A stretch of 64,000 nt of DNA, taken from assembly GCA_025200525.1 (NCBI GenBank), contig CM045758.1:62990598-63054597 (forward strand). Direction: 5' to 3'. The notes below the pieces were generated by a model. It was not told where the DNA came from. It saw only the letters and a program-made list of their open reading frames with translations, and searched no databases. Shown here one piece after another: positions 33,302 through 43,189 of the stretch; position 1 is the first letter of the stretch; each line of letters starts with the position of its first letter. The DNA comes from Camellia lanceoleosa. Its lineage: Eukaryota; Streptophyta; Magnoliopsida; Ericales; Theaceae. The translations under genes and the position numbers were made by a program.

Positions 33302-33536
33302 CTATGAATCAAAATATGCAGGTCAGTGAAAGATATTAGCTGGTGGATTGGAAATGAAAAGGTAGTGAATTATGACGGTGGGATGTGGAAACGAAGATAG
33401 TAGGCTGTGGGAGTCGCGCGGGAAGATGTACAGAGGATGAAAGAGAATGAGAGCATGAAAATGGAGTGAACGTTTAAGAGATAACCTTTTGGTGGATAAT
33501 TGACAAGTTGTGATTAGGAGAAACTATAATTATTTT

Positions 33537-33742
33537 GGATAAATTACACATTTTACCCTTAAACTTTCACGTAAATTTCACTATTATCTCTTATCTCCTA
33601 ATTGCAATAACTAAATCTTCAAAATTTTAAGTCGTGTTTCAATATGGTTCCCTTGCCGTTTGAATTTGAGTGAAAGTTGACGAAATCTAAGGAACCAAAA
33701 TGAAATTGAGTGAACGTTAAGAGATGAAAAGTGTAATTTGTC
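33537..33742. mobile_element. MITE-like inverted repeat
   Basis: The left end GATAAATTACACATTTTACC and the right end, whose complement reads GACAAATTACACTTTTC, are imperfect inverted repeats continuing through ACTTTCAC / GTGAACGTTAAG. About 206 bp, no coding. Target duplication not resolved. Confidence 0.5.
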
Positions 33743-33979
33743 ATAATTTTATTTTTTTTATTTTTATTTTTATTTTTTTGTCTAATCCCTTAAATTGTGC
33801 TCCTGTAACCCTCACATGAGCACTTTTCGTCTAAATTTTTAATAGCAAGTGTCAAAAAGACTACATTGAAACTCAAGTTGAAGTCTAATACTTAATTATT
33901 GAAATTAAAAAAAAAGGGACCAAATTAAAATTTGTGTGAAGCTAACTCCTAGCTTTTGTTCCTAGCCATTATTGCCTCC

Positions 33980-34428
33980 ATGGAAAAGACCTATAGTGAT
34001 ATAAGCTAAAGATTCTTTCCTCTCATCGAGTGGAGCAGGGCCTTAACCTGTTATTATTCTTGAATGGAATAATTTTGGAGGGAATGCTTTAGAGCTAAGA
34101 AGAGTTTGGTTAAGATCGGACATATGAAACACTACTTCTTTGGGAGTTACCCATTGTTACCTCCTAAGACTCTTCGATATGAATTTATATTTGGAATTTG
34201 GAAGAATTTGAAATGCTCCCACTCTGCATGGTAGGCGAGGTAAGACAGAGAAGAGAGTTGCCTAGATAGATGTTCTCTATAAGTATACTATAAGTAGCTA
34301 ATATAATGCAATGCCTCCTAGTGGCGGTCAGTCGAGCTAGAACTTGGCTCTGTGAGGGAGAAGAACCTTGACTTTTTTAGGAGCTTGCGTCTTTTACTTC
34401 TATTGGATAGCATAGCGGGAGGCATGGT
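33980..34428. other. Sequence next to the nad5 fragment, possibly also mitochondrial
   Basis: This stretch is less AT-rich than its surroundings and continues the nad5 frame for ~37 codons of unrelated peptide. Its composition resembles plant mitochondrial noncoding DNA, but I cannot identify it. If it is mitochondrial, the insert is a rearranged piece of about 0.7 kb. Confidence 0.35.
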
Positions 34429-34671
34429 AGAAGCCAAGCCTCTCATCTTTCGTATATCTTGCTCATCCGACATGGCATGAATCATTGAACCTACACTTAG
34501 GAATAGTAATATTTTGAAAAACGCATGATTCATTAAGTGAAAGACGCTAATTGAATAGTTAGAGATGCCCGAAGTAAAGATCATATAGTCTAATTGACTG
34601 CAAGTTGAATAAGCTATGATCCTCGTTAGATCGTTCTGTAATATTCCAGTGGTTGCTGCAAGGAATGACAT
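34429..34671 (-). pseudogene. nad5: Mitochondrial nad5 fragment in the nucleus (NUMT)
   Basis: About 81 codons of NADH dehydrogenase subunit 5, an inner-membrane subunit of complex I that is normally mitochondrial. The frame 34770-34318 contains [38 protein letters not shown] and [12 protein letters not shown]. Compared with plant nad5 from memory, most changes (Val to Ile, Gly to Asp, Ala to Thr, Gly to Arg) fit G-to-A changes, as expected for decay by cytosine deamination in the nucleus. The segment comes from the middle of the protein and the downstream sequence is not contiguous nad5, so the copy is a rearranged fragment and not a gene. Confidence 0.88.
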
Positions 34672-34771
34672 CGTAGTAGAGTAAAAAGTGTAATTTAGCT
34701 TAATTTTTTTTAATAGACCATTTTTTGGGGGGTTAGTGACCAAATATAAATTTTTTTCCATAAGGATCAAG

Positions 34772-36167
34772 TGGGAAAAGACTCATTTTAGGGGTTGAAT
34801 AGGTAATTTACTTTATTTATGTCACAAAAGTATAGTAGCATATGAAAGGATTTGATGATTTAAAGGCCAACGTAAAGGAAATTTTTCTTTTCACGTTCTA
34901 TTTGTTTAGGTGAAAAATAATTTTTTATAAAAAAAATTTATTTTAGAAAATATTTTTCTATATTTGGTGGTAATGGTAGTGATTGGAAAAAATATTTTTT
35001 TATATTTGGTAGTAATGGCAGTGAGATGAAGGTAGGGGTAGAGATAGTGGGGGAGTGGCGGTGGGGTGACGGCAGTAGTGATAATGACAATGATGTTGGC
35101 AATGGCCAGGTTGATGGTGGTGTGGTAGCGGAGGTGAGAGGTGGTGGTGTGGAAACATTAGTAAAAGTTTAGTCCGAAAAACTGTTTTTGCCTTTTAATA
35201 GTGGAAAATATTTTCTGCTAAAATAAATTTGTTTTTGATTGATCATGAAAAGTATTTTCTGTTGATTTTCATTTTTTATTGTATCAAACGCAAAAAAATA
35301 CAAAAGCAAAATTTGCCCAAACAAATAGAATATTACTTTGAAGTATATATATTTTATTGCTTAAATTGCGTTTGATTGGGAGATTTTTAAAAAAAAAATA
35401 AAAATATAGATAAAATATAAATAAAATATACTTATATTTCACTTCACTTTATACACACTTGCTTCTTTTTTTTGAAATCTCTTCTAAAAATTTTCAACCA
35501 AACACAGCGCTAAAGTATAATTTATTTTAATTTTTAATTCGTGTATTCAAATGACTTGGTGACTTGAATACCACCAACATGATGTGGCGCCGCCCCTCTT
35601 TCTCAACAAGATTAATGCTATAACTAGGTGTTTCATACCAATCAGGTAGCCGTTTGGGAAACACTTTTAGGCCATTTTATTTAGTTATATATATATATAT
35701 TTATTTAATTTCTATATTAGAAAATCTCCAAAAGTTTTTACAAAAGTGGTAAATTACAACTGCACTTCTTAAAGTTTATTTAAAATATAGATTATTTTTT
35801 GTAGTTTGAAAAATTATAAATATTTCCTTATTAAAAAAATTTATTTAATAGAATTGACTAAAAAAATAAAATTCATAATTGCTCTCATATATAATAATAA
35901 AATTACTTAAATTATTAATTGAAACATATTTTTAATATCATTAAAAATTATTAATTGACTTGATGATTTATTAATAAAAAGGGTAATTTGTTATGAAATT
36001 AGAAACCTCTAGGGATGGAATGTAATTTTCAAAACTATAGAGGCAATTCGTATTTTAATCAAACTTTAGAAGGTGTATTTGTAAATTACCTAAAAAAATG
36101 ATCAAATTTTAAAATATATATAATAAAGAAAAAAAAAAGATTTTTTGAAAAGCACATAATATATTAA
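34772..36167. other. AT-rich spacer, no gene seen
   Basis: Holds a G-rich GGTGGTGGTGTGG-like stretch at about 35000-35160 and an (AT)n tract at about 35686-35702. No supported gene or element ends. Confidence 0.6.
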
Positions 36168-36394
36168 GGCCTCGTTTGGGAACAGACTAATTTAGTAATT
36201 TTTTAGTTATTTAGTTAAAATATGAACTAAAAAAACTAATATGTTTGGGATGACTTTTTGACTTTTTACGAAAAGATGTGCAAAAAATATAGAGAAAAGA
36301 GAATCTTTGATTTTTTAGCATGTGTTGTTGACTTTTTGATTTTTTAATAACTTTTTGATTTTTTGACTAAACCGACCTGTTGCTAAACGGGGCC
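36168..36394. mobile_element. hAT-like MITE, same family as 21860-22241
   Basis: Starts GGCCTCGTTTGGGAACAG and ends CTGTTGCTAAACGGGGCC, an imperfect terminal inverted repeat, with repeated GACTTTTTGATTTTTTA inside. 227 bp. Confidence 0.68.
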
Positions 36395-37075
36395 TAAACT
36401 TCAAAACTAATCCCCCAGCTTTTAATTAAAAAGGCTGCAGCTGAAAGAGATTCAAAACCGATTAATAATGCGTGGACAGCATCAAGTGATCGCATTAGCA
36501 TGAAAGTTTAAGATTGTTGGTTCACTGCATTGTGGAAGACAAGAGCAAGTGTCAAAGTTCCTCAAGCTTACTATTTAAATCCATCGTGTCTTCCATTAAA
36601 ATTGTTATCCGACTAGTAAAAGCATAAAACTCATCATAGATTTTAAGAATTATTTAATCTTGGCATGCTTTGTAAAGCCATTTTCAATTCAGTTTCATAT
36701 ATTTTATCAAATTTAAATTTGATAAAAGTATAGTGAAAACAATATTTCAATAGTTTCATTAAATTGATATCAAATGAAAGGAGAGGTATATTTTTTATTA
36801 AATTAGGGGAACGTTTAGTCTTTTATCAAATTTTGTAGATAGCCGTTGGTGGACGATTGACTAGATAACCAGATTTTGACCTTATGAATCGAAAATTTAC
36901 TTTAGACTGGATGACTAACCAGATTTAGAGAAAATCTTAATTCACCATTGAAATGTCTCATATCATATTGGACTTTTCATCAATTTTTTATTCAAATTAA
37001 TAAAAAAAATTTATGACACATAACATGAGTAATGTTAGCACCACTGGATTTCTATATCAAATTTGTTTATTATTA

Positions 37076-37700
37076 GGGGTTGTCGACTAAAATAATTTAA
37101 AAGTCAAAAATCACTTAAAAAATTAAAAAAAAAATCAACAAATATAAAAAAGTTAAAGATTAGATTTTAGGACAAATTATGATGGTAGTCCATGTACTTT
37201 AATTATTGTATCATTTTAGTTATTATAATTTCAATTGACTCGATTTTAATTCTGAATTTATGATTTTGTTTTAATTTGATCCGATTGATTACAAATTTGA
37301 ACATTTCTTTATGAAAAATACGCACATAAGTATAATGAATTATACTTTTAAGGGAAAAATTATAAATTTACTCAATTCAGTGAGTTAACGCTCAACCAAT
37401 TTAGTTATAATTTTTTTAAAAAAAAAAAACACTGATGATATTATCAATTAGATCAAATTGACACAAAATCTAAAATTAAGAATCAAAATTGAGCCAATTG
37501 AAAATATAGAGACCAAAATGACACAAAAGATAAAATATAGGGACTGCCAATGTAATTTTCCCTACATTTTATTTACTCTATTTTTTACATATATTTTCAT
37601 AAAAAATTAAAAAACCATCCCAAACGTATTAATTTTTTTATCTCATATTTTAACTAAAAAATCAAAACACCACTAAAAACTCTCTTCCCAAATGACCCCA
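37076..37700. mobile_element. hAT-like MITE interrupted by another MITE
   Basis: The right part (37572-37700) is the reverse complement of the first half of the MITE at 36168-36394 (TTTTAGTTAAAATATGA and AATACGTTTGGGATG in complement). The left part begins GGGGTTGTCGACTAAAA. The 393-bp element at 37170-37562 sits inside it. Confidence 0.55.
37170..37562. mobile_element. Long-TIR MITE (MULE-like) nested in a hAT-like MITE
   Basis: Terminal inverted repeats of about 120 bp, starting GGACAAATTATGATGG and, in complement from the right, GGGAAAATTACATTGG, both continuing through CATTTTAG/GGTC and TTCAATTG. Flanking 9-mers TAGATTTTA and TACATTTTA match at 8 of 9, the length used by Mutator-type elements. 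No coding. Confidence 0.7.
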
Positions 37701-37703
37701 TAG

Positions 37704-38917
37704 ACGCTGCATATTATATGTTATTTTTGTATAAGAAATGCTCATAACATTTGTGCTATTTGATTATGATAAATTGTGATGTTAATTATGATTTGGTTAC
37801 CATTAATTGTGATATTAATTATAATTTATGTGATATTGGATATGACATGCTATGATTATTTTATTTATAATTCAAAAAGTTTATCTTATATGTGTTTGGT
37901 TATGACTAATTATGTTTTTTTTTTTTTTTCAAATTATGATTGAAAGTGATTTAATTATAGACCACAACTTCTCTCCAGTCCAAATCAAATTGGAGGTTAC
38001 TATTAAGTCTCTATTGGTCCACCATGTAACCCACATCGATAATTTGAACCGTTCAAGAGCTCACCGAGTATTTTATTCTTGTAAAAAATCATATTGATCA
38101 AATATTGATAAGTACTTGATCAAATCACATTTGTGTCAATAGTAAGTATGATTTTTAAAATAAATTACTTATACAAATGTGATCTGATCAAATTGGTATT
38201 GATATCTGATCAACATGAGTTTTTGTAAGAATGAAATATTCGACGAGTTCAACATATTAAACTGTTCAGATCATTGATGCAGACTCCATGGTGCGCCTAC
38301 GGAGGCCCAACAATACCCTCTAGTTCAGATACCAAATTAGAGAGGAGTCTTTCTGTAATAACATTTGTAATAATCAATATTACAAATATCATAACTTGTA
38401 CATGACACACCATTTTGAAAGGATGTGTATTCTATAACGACCCTTCATATATATGTAATTTTAAATGTGAAATTGAAAATAAATGAAAATTGATGAAATA
38501 GTTACTGATATCTGACTAATTTAATTAATTTTTTATTCTACTAAGTCTATCTTAAAAATGAACAATCCAGATAATCAAAGTGAGACTCATTAGGCATAAT
38601 TATAGGTGGGCCAATACACAAATGGTAAGCATTTTGGCATAATCATAGTATCATACGGTATTATCCAAAATAAAATTATACATTTTGTGAGAGCATTACA
38701 CATTTTTGTAGTAATGTTACACAATTTTTTATCCAAACATTATTTAAGTATAAAATGTGTAATAATATCACAAAATACAAAGCATTACTCTAAAAATAGG
38801 TAATTTCATTTCTCAATCATAAATTATTATAATTTTTATTAAAAAATTATGTATTATTTACCATAAAAATATATAACAATACAAAAATATATAATAATAT
38901 GCATATGAGAAAAGTTA
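37704..38917. other. AT-rich spacer, no gene seen
   Basis: Contains partial inverted repeats (for example the TTGATCAAATATTGATAAG region near 38092-38220) but no domain-bearing frame. The 61- and 65-codon frames at 37912 and 38606 lack any recognisable feature. Confidence 0.55.
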
Positions 38918-39066
38918 GGGATCATGAATATTTTTTCATGAAAATGATCATGAAAGAGTTATGATCCTTGAATTACCTTGATTAGTGTGTGGTGCTTTAT
39001 TCTAAGTATAATTCAAGGGTCACAAAACTTTCATGATTATTTTTATGACAAATTTTTCATGATACC
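38918..39066. mobile_element. Stowaway-like MITE, second copy
   Basis: Ends GGGATCATGA and TCATGATACC between TA dinucleotides (38916-38917 and 39067-39068). Same family as 18909-19031 but inverted; it keeps the central TTAGTGTGTGGTGCTTTATT segment. It lies 25 bp from the MULE at 39092. Confidence 0.78.
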
Positions 39067-39091
39067 TATCATTACTACATGCATATATTAC

Positions 39092-40133
39092 GAGTCCGGA
39101 TCCTCTCCAGCCAAAGGTTTCAACCGGTCCTCCTGTCAATGGCCTGGATCTTGCCACGTCACCCCACTCAGAAAAAACGGCCCAGATCAACGAAAAAAAA
39201 AAAAATTCAAATTTCCCACAAAACAGAGCTCCGTAATTTCAACTTTGTCAACAGTTTTTCTCTCCCTTCTCGTTCTTGCTGGTGGGTTCTCTCCTTCCTA
39301 TTAAATCTGTTGGTGGGTTCTCTCATACACTTCCAAACAAATCTCCAACTAAAATTAGTAAATTTTTCTCTCCCTTCTCGTTCTTGTTTACGGTACAGGT
39401 CAAAGATGTCCTTGGAAATTTTTTTTTACAGTGAAGTGGGTTTTGGGTGTTGATGTTTTTGACAAATGTTGGAGTTCAAATGGGGCAAGTCATTCACAAG
39501 TGACAATGATACATACATGGATTGCTCTGTTTTTGTATCCAACTTGGAATGTGATAAAGATGAAGGTCTGGTTTTGGAGGTAGAGCAACAAAGTAATTTG
39601 CCATTGAAATTCATCCTCAACATTTTTGGAGTTCTTTATTGGCCATGATGGTTTTGGGTTGATTCCAGTTGAAAAAAATCAAAGTAATTTTTGAAATTTT
39701 AAAAGAAATTGTGAGAAGTTCTGGTTATAGAAATCTCTAACACCAAAATCTTTGCTTTTGCCCAAAACGATGACCAATCCCACATGTCATCTATGGAGAT
39801 TTTGTATCCGCTGCTACTCTGTTCTTCCCTCATTTCATCTTTGGAGATTTGGGGGTTGGAATAACAGACTTGTACAAGTAGATGATGATGATGAAGATAG
39901 AGAGTGGAGTCTATGCAAGGACTGAGAGAGTGTCGCCATGGATGGATAGAGAGAGAGAGAGAGAGAGAATCGGAATGAAGCTTTGCCTCTGTGTTGAATG
40001 AAAAGAAATTCAAATTTTTTTTTTTAAACCAAACTTCATCTGAGCCGTAGGATCCAGCCCTGATGACGTGGCAAGATCCAGGCCATTGACAGGAGGACCA
40101 GTTGAAACCTTTGGCTGGAGAGGATCCTGACTC
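39092..40133. mobile_element. Non-autonomous Mutator-like element (MULE)
   Basis: About 80-bp terminal inverted repeats (GAGTCCGGATCCTCTCCAGC at the left; the right end is its complement with few mismatches) and a perfect 9-bp duplication ATATATTAC (39083-39091 and 40134-40142), the hallmark of Mutator-type insertion. The ~0.9-kb interior has no transposase. It contains a duplicated TTCTCTCCCTTCTCGTTC block and a (GA)n tract at 39950-39968, and looks like promoter or 5'-UTR material, possibly captured host sequence (Pack-MULE). Short frames such as 39466-39648 are unidentified. Confidence 0.88.
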
Positions 40134-40653
40134 ATATATTACACACTCTTAAAGAGGATGCCTACCATAGAAGTTTCTGTCAGTCCCATATTTGTGTGGT
40201 AATCATGTCACGGTCCAACTCCATTAAACAAGGAATGACTGGCATGACTGGCCAATAACTTATGTTATCTAAGGTCTCAACATATAACAAATTCATGATT
40301 GATTTGGATTTATTTGTTTTGACGTAAAATAAAAGTTTATAAATTTTTTTTTATTTATATAAAATGATTTTGAAAATATTTTTTAATTTTCGTGTGTTTG
40401 GTTATGAAATATATTTTTATAAGAAAATTTTTGATAATGGATAAAGCTAAAAAAGAAGAGAGTGTAATAAGGTAAGAATTGAAACTGATGAAGCTGATGA
40501 AAATAGAGAAAAAAATTACTTAATAGACTTTTTAAATGTGATTCATTTTCACCTTACATAAAAATATTTTACTTTATTTAGCGTACCAAATAGTAGAAAA
40601 TAAATAAAATATTTTCGTCAAAATTATTTTCGTTTAAACAAATAGAGCCTTAG

Positions 40654-40790
40654 CCCTCGTTTGGGAACAGGCTATTTTAGTAACTTTTTGACTTTTTACG
40701 AAAAGATGTATTGAAAAATAGAGAGGTGATGTGACAACTTTTAGTAACTTTTTGACTTTTTGACTAAAATAGCCACTCCCCAAACGAGGC
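40654..40790. mobile_element. Short hAT-like MITE
   Basis: CCCTCGTTTGGGAACAGGC at the left and the complement of GGCCTCGTTTGGGGAGTGGC at the right, with CTATTTTAG on both inner sides. 137 bp, the shortest member of the family also seen at 21860 and 36168. Confidence 0.72.
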
Positions 40791-40894
40791 CTACAAAAAT
40801 ACATTCAATCGAAACATACTTTAAATTTGTATGTTTATTGGTCCAAAAATATATATTAATGACCATTACTATATTGACATATATATTCATGGAA

Positions 40895-40896
<2 letters not shown>

Positions 40897-40929
<33 letters not shown>
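40897..40929. repeat. Poly-T run
   Basis: About 32 T in a row, at the start of the repeat-rich stretch that follows. Confidence 0.9.
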
Positions 40930-40935
<6 letters not shown>

Positions 40936-41814
40936 CTTGATATTAAGATTTTATAAGATAAATGACATGTAATATTTTCATAGTGGTTGGGATCCCTCAA
41001 CATTTTTCTAGAGAAATTTCGATCTAGAGAAATTTCGATGAGTATGTTTGTGTATTTATGTTTCGAATTTATCTGCACACATCAGAATCTCCTTAGAATT
41101 TTTATGATTGTGTTTGTGTGTTCATGTTTAGAATTTCTCTAGGCATTTTCACTGAAATTTTTCTAGACGCATCACAATCTCACAGTGTTTGAGAAACACG
41201 GTGACCATAGCCAAAGAAAATTCATATAGTAACCACAATTAGAGAAAATTTACAAAATTACAAACAGTGACCACAATTAGAGAAAATTTACACAGTGATC
41301 ACAGCTAGAGAAAATTCATATAGCTAGAGAAAATTTACAAAATTACAAACAATAATCACAACTAGAGGAAATTCACACAGTTCCTACATCTAGAGAAAGT
41401 TCACATAATTCAGAGAAAATTCAATATGATTTGCTCACATAACTTTCAATCTGATTTGCTTACACATCACAATCCCCTCGTCTAAATTTCACTAGGGGGA
41501 TTTTTTTTAAGGTCCCTGGTATTAAGATTTTATATGATAAACGACATGCAATATTTTCATAGTAGTTGAGGTCTTTCAACATTTTTCTAGAGAAATTTCG
41601 ATCCAAACAAATTTCAAATTTTACTGTGTTTTGAAATTTGTCTAGTTTGAAATTTCTTTAGTTTAAAATTTCCCCAGTTTGTTCAATTTCTCTAATTTTC
41701 TTTATGTTTTGAAATTTTCTCTCTCTGGGTTGAAATTTCTATAATTTTCTCTGTGTTTTGAAATATCTCTTGTTTGAAATTTCTCTAATTTGCTCACAAT
41801 TTCTATAGCGATCC
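40930..41814. repeat. Repeat-rich noncoding stretch
   Basis: A ~90-bp direct repeat (about 40935-41025 and 41515-41600, containing GATTTTAT(A)AGATAAA, ATATTTTCATAGT and CTAGAGAAATTTCGATC) brackets many degenerate copies of CAATTAGAGAAAATTTACA. The array pattern is clear but I cannot assign it to an element. Confidence 0.65.
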
Positions 41815-43189
41815 CGGGTTTACCCCTTGTTGTACAGTGATCCGGACGTGTGTCCGTGGATGTTAGTAGTTGATTATTATCTTGTTTGCATCTTTTCCTA
41901 CGTTGTATTTGAGTTATGGGATGTTTTGGGCAGGTAGGTTACAGGTTGGCTAAGCCTGAGTTTCAAATCTAGTTGCCAGGTTTTTGGTGTTACACTCGAG
42001 CGGGGTTTTGTTTTTGGCTGCCCGCTCGAGCAGGGATTCTTGAGCTCGAGTGGGATTTACACACTCACAGTATTTTGTTTTCTGCAAAACTTCTGCAGAT
42101 GTGATTTCTACGCTCGAGCGGATTTCTGCCGAAGTTGCGCCGAAAGCGTGCTTGTTGGAGCTCGAGCGGGTAGTACATTGTTGGTGTGAGTTCTGGGAGG
42201 GGGAAATCTGCGCTCGAGTGGATGGGTTTTCGCGCTCGAGCGGACGTACTTTATTCATGTGTCTCGGCGCTCGAGCGGGTCGTTTTACGCTCGAGCGGAC
42301 CCAGATTTTTGTTCTTGACGCTCGAGCGTTGTGTTTTCCGCTCGAGCGGACATGTCCTATATCAGTACACAGTCGGGCATTTTTAGATCACTTTTTACAA
42401 CTTCATTCTCTCTCTTACTTTTCAAAAACACCATTTGAGACCTCTCTCTAGAAACTCCATTCTCTCTAGGGTTTGATCTAGTTAGAGTGCTTTCCTCTTC
42501 TCCGACCTTTGTAAAAGTTGGGTTGATCGTCGAGGGCTTCGTCTTGATCCGAAAAGTTTGGAGTTTTGGAGCATTTTGGTTTCGGTCTCTTCTCTCCTTT
42601 TGTAGCTCCGAGTTTGAGGTAGGGATTCCTACTCACTCTTATGGTCTTTGGCATAGACTTTTGGTTGTTTTGATAAAGTGTTGAAATTGGTTGTTTGTGG
42701 GACTTAGGGTTTCAAAATGTTATAATTGAGGGTTTGTCATTTTGATTCTTAAACTTGTATTTTGGGTCTCAAAATGAGGATTTGGGTATCGGTTGTTGAT
42801 ATTTGAACCTATGGATTAATATTGAGGGTTGGGGAAGAAAGTCCCAATTTGTATATAAATTAATTGGTATAATTAATTTGGAAAGTTATGGTTTTTATGA
42901 AATCAAATTGGAATTAATGAAATTGATTCATTATATTGTGAAATTGTGGAGTTGGATTTATTAATCGCTCATTTTTGGAAAGCATGGTTATTTTATCTGT
43001 TGGAGCTTTTATTTCCTATTTAGAAATATTTGCTTGGGCTACCGGTGGAGAGTAGTTTTGATTGTTGTAGATAATGCATGATGATTAGGCAAATTGAAAC
43101 TAATCAAGTGAGTAAGTCATAGAGTATGACGGATGAAAGAATGCACTAACGTTATGTGTTGATTGAGTATGTATATGAGCTTTGTGTAT
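41815..43189 (+). mobile_element. Truncated LTR-like region with palindrome array
   Basis: Looks like the U3-R-U5 part of a plus-oriented LTR: GC-rich upstream region, eleven CTCGAG-core palindromes (41994-42349), a TATA-like site (about 42358), a TTCTCTCTC pyrimidine-rich leader and CTCTCTAGGGTTTGA (42460-42480), followed by AT-rich leader sequence. It is cut at 43189 by insertion of T3. No coding region of its own is seen and its outer ends are unresolved, so the superfamily is open. Confidence 0.5.
41994..42349. repeat. Array of CGCTCGAGCG palindromes
   Basis: Eleven copies of a 10-11-bp element around CTCGAG, mostly CGCTCGAGCGG, at irregular 18-50-bp spacing over 356 bp. Starts are near 41994, 42023, 42044, 42111, 42161, 42211, 42231, 42269, 42287, 42319 and 42338. 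Most sites keep the palindrome while the spacers differ. Confidence 0.92.

Noticed and set aside
34318..34770. nad5 as a working gene
   Set aside because: Only a central ~81-codon piece is present, with unrelated sequence on both sides and many substitutions at conserved positions.
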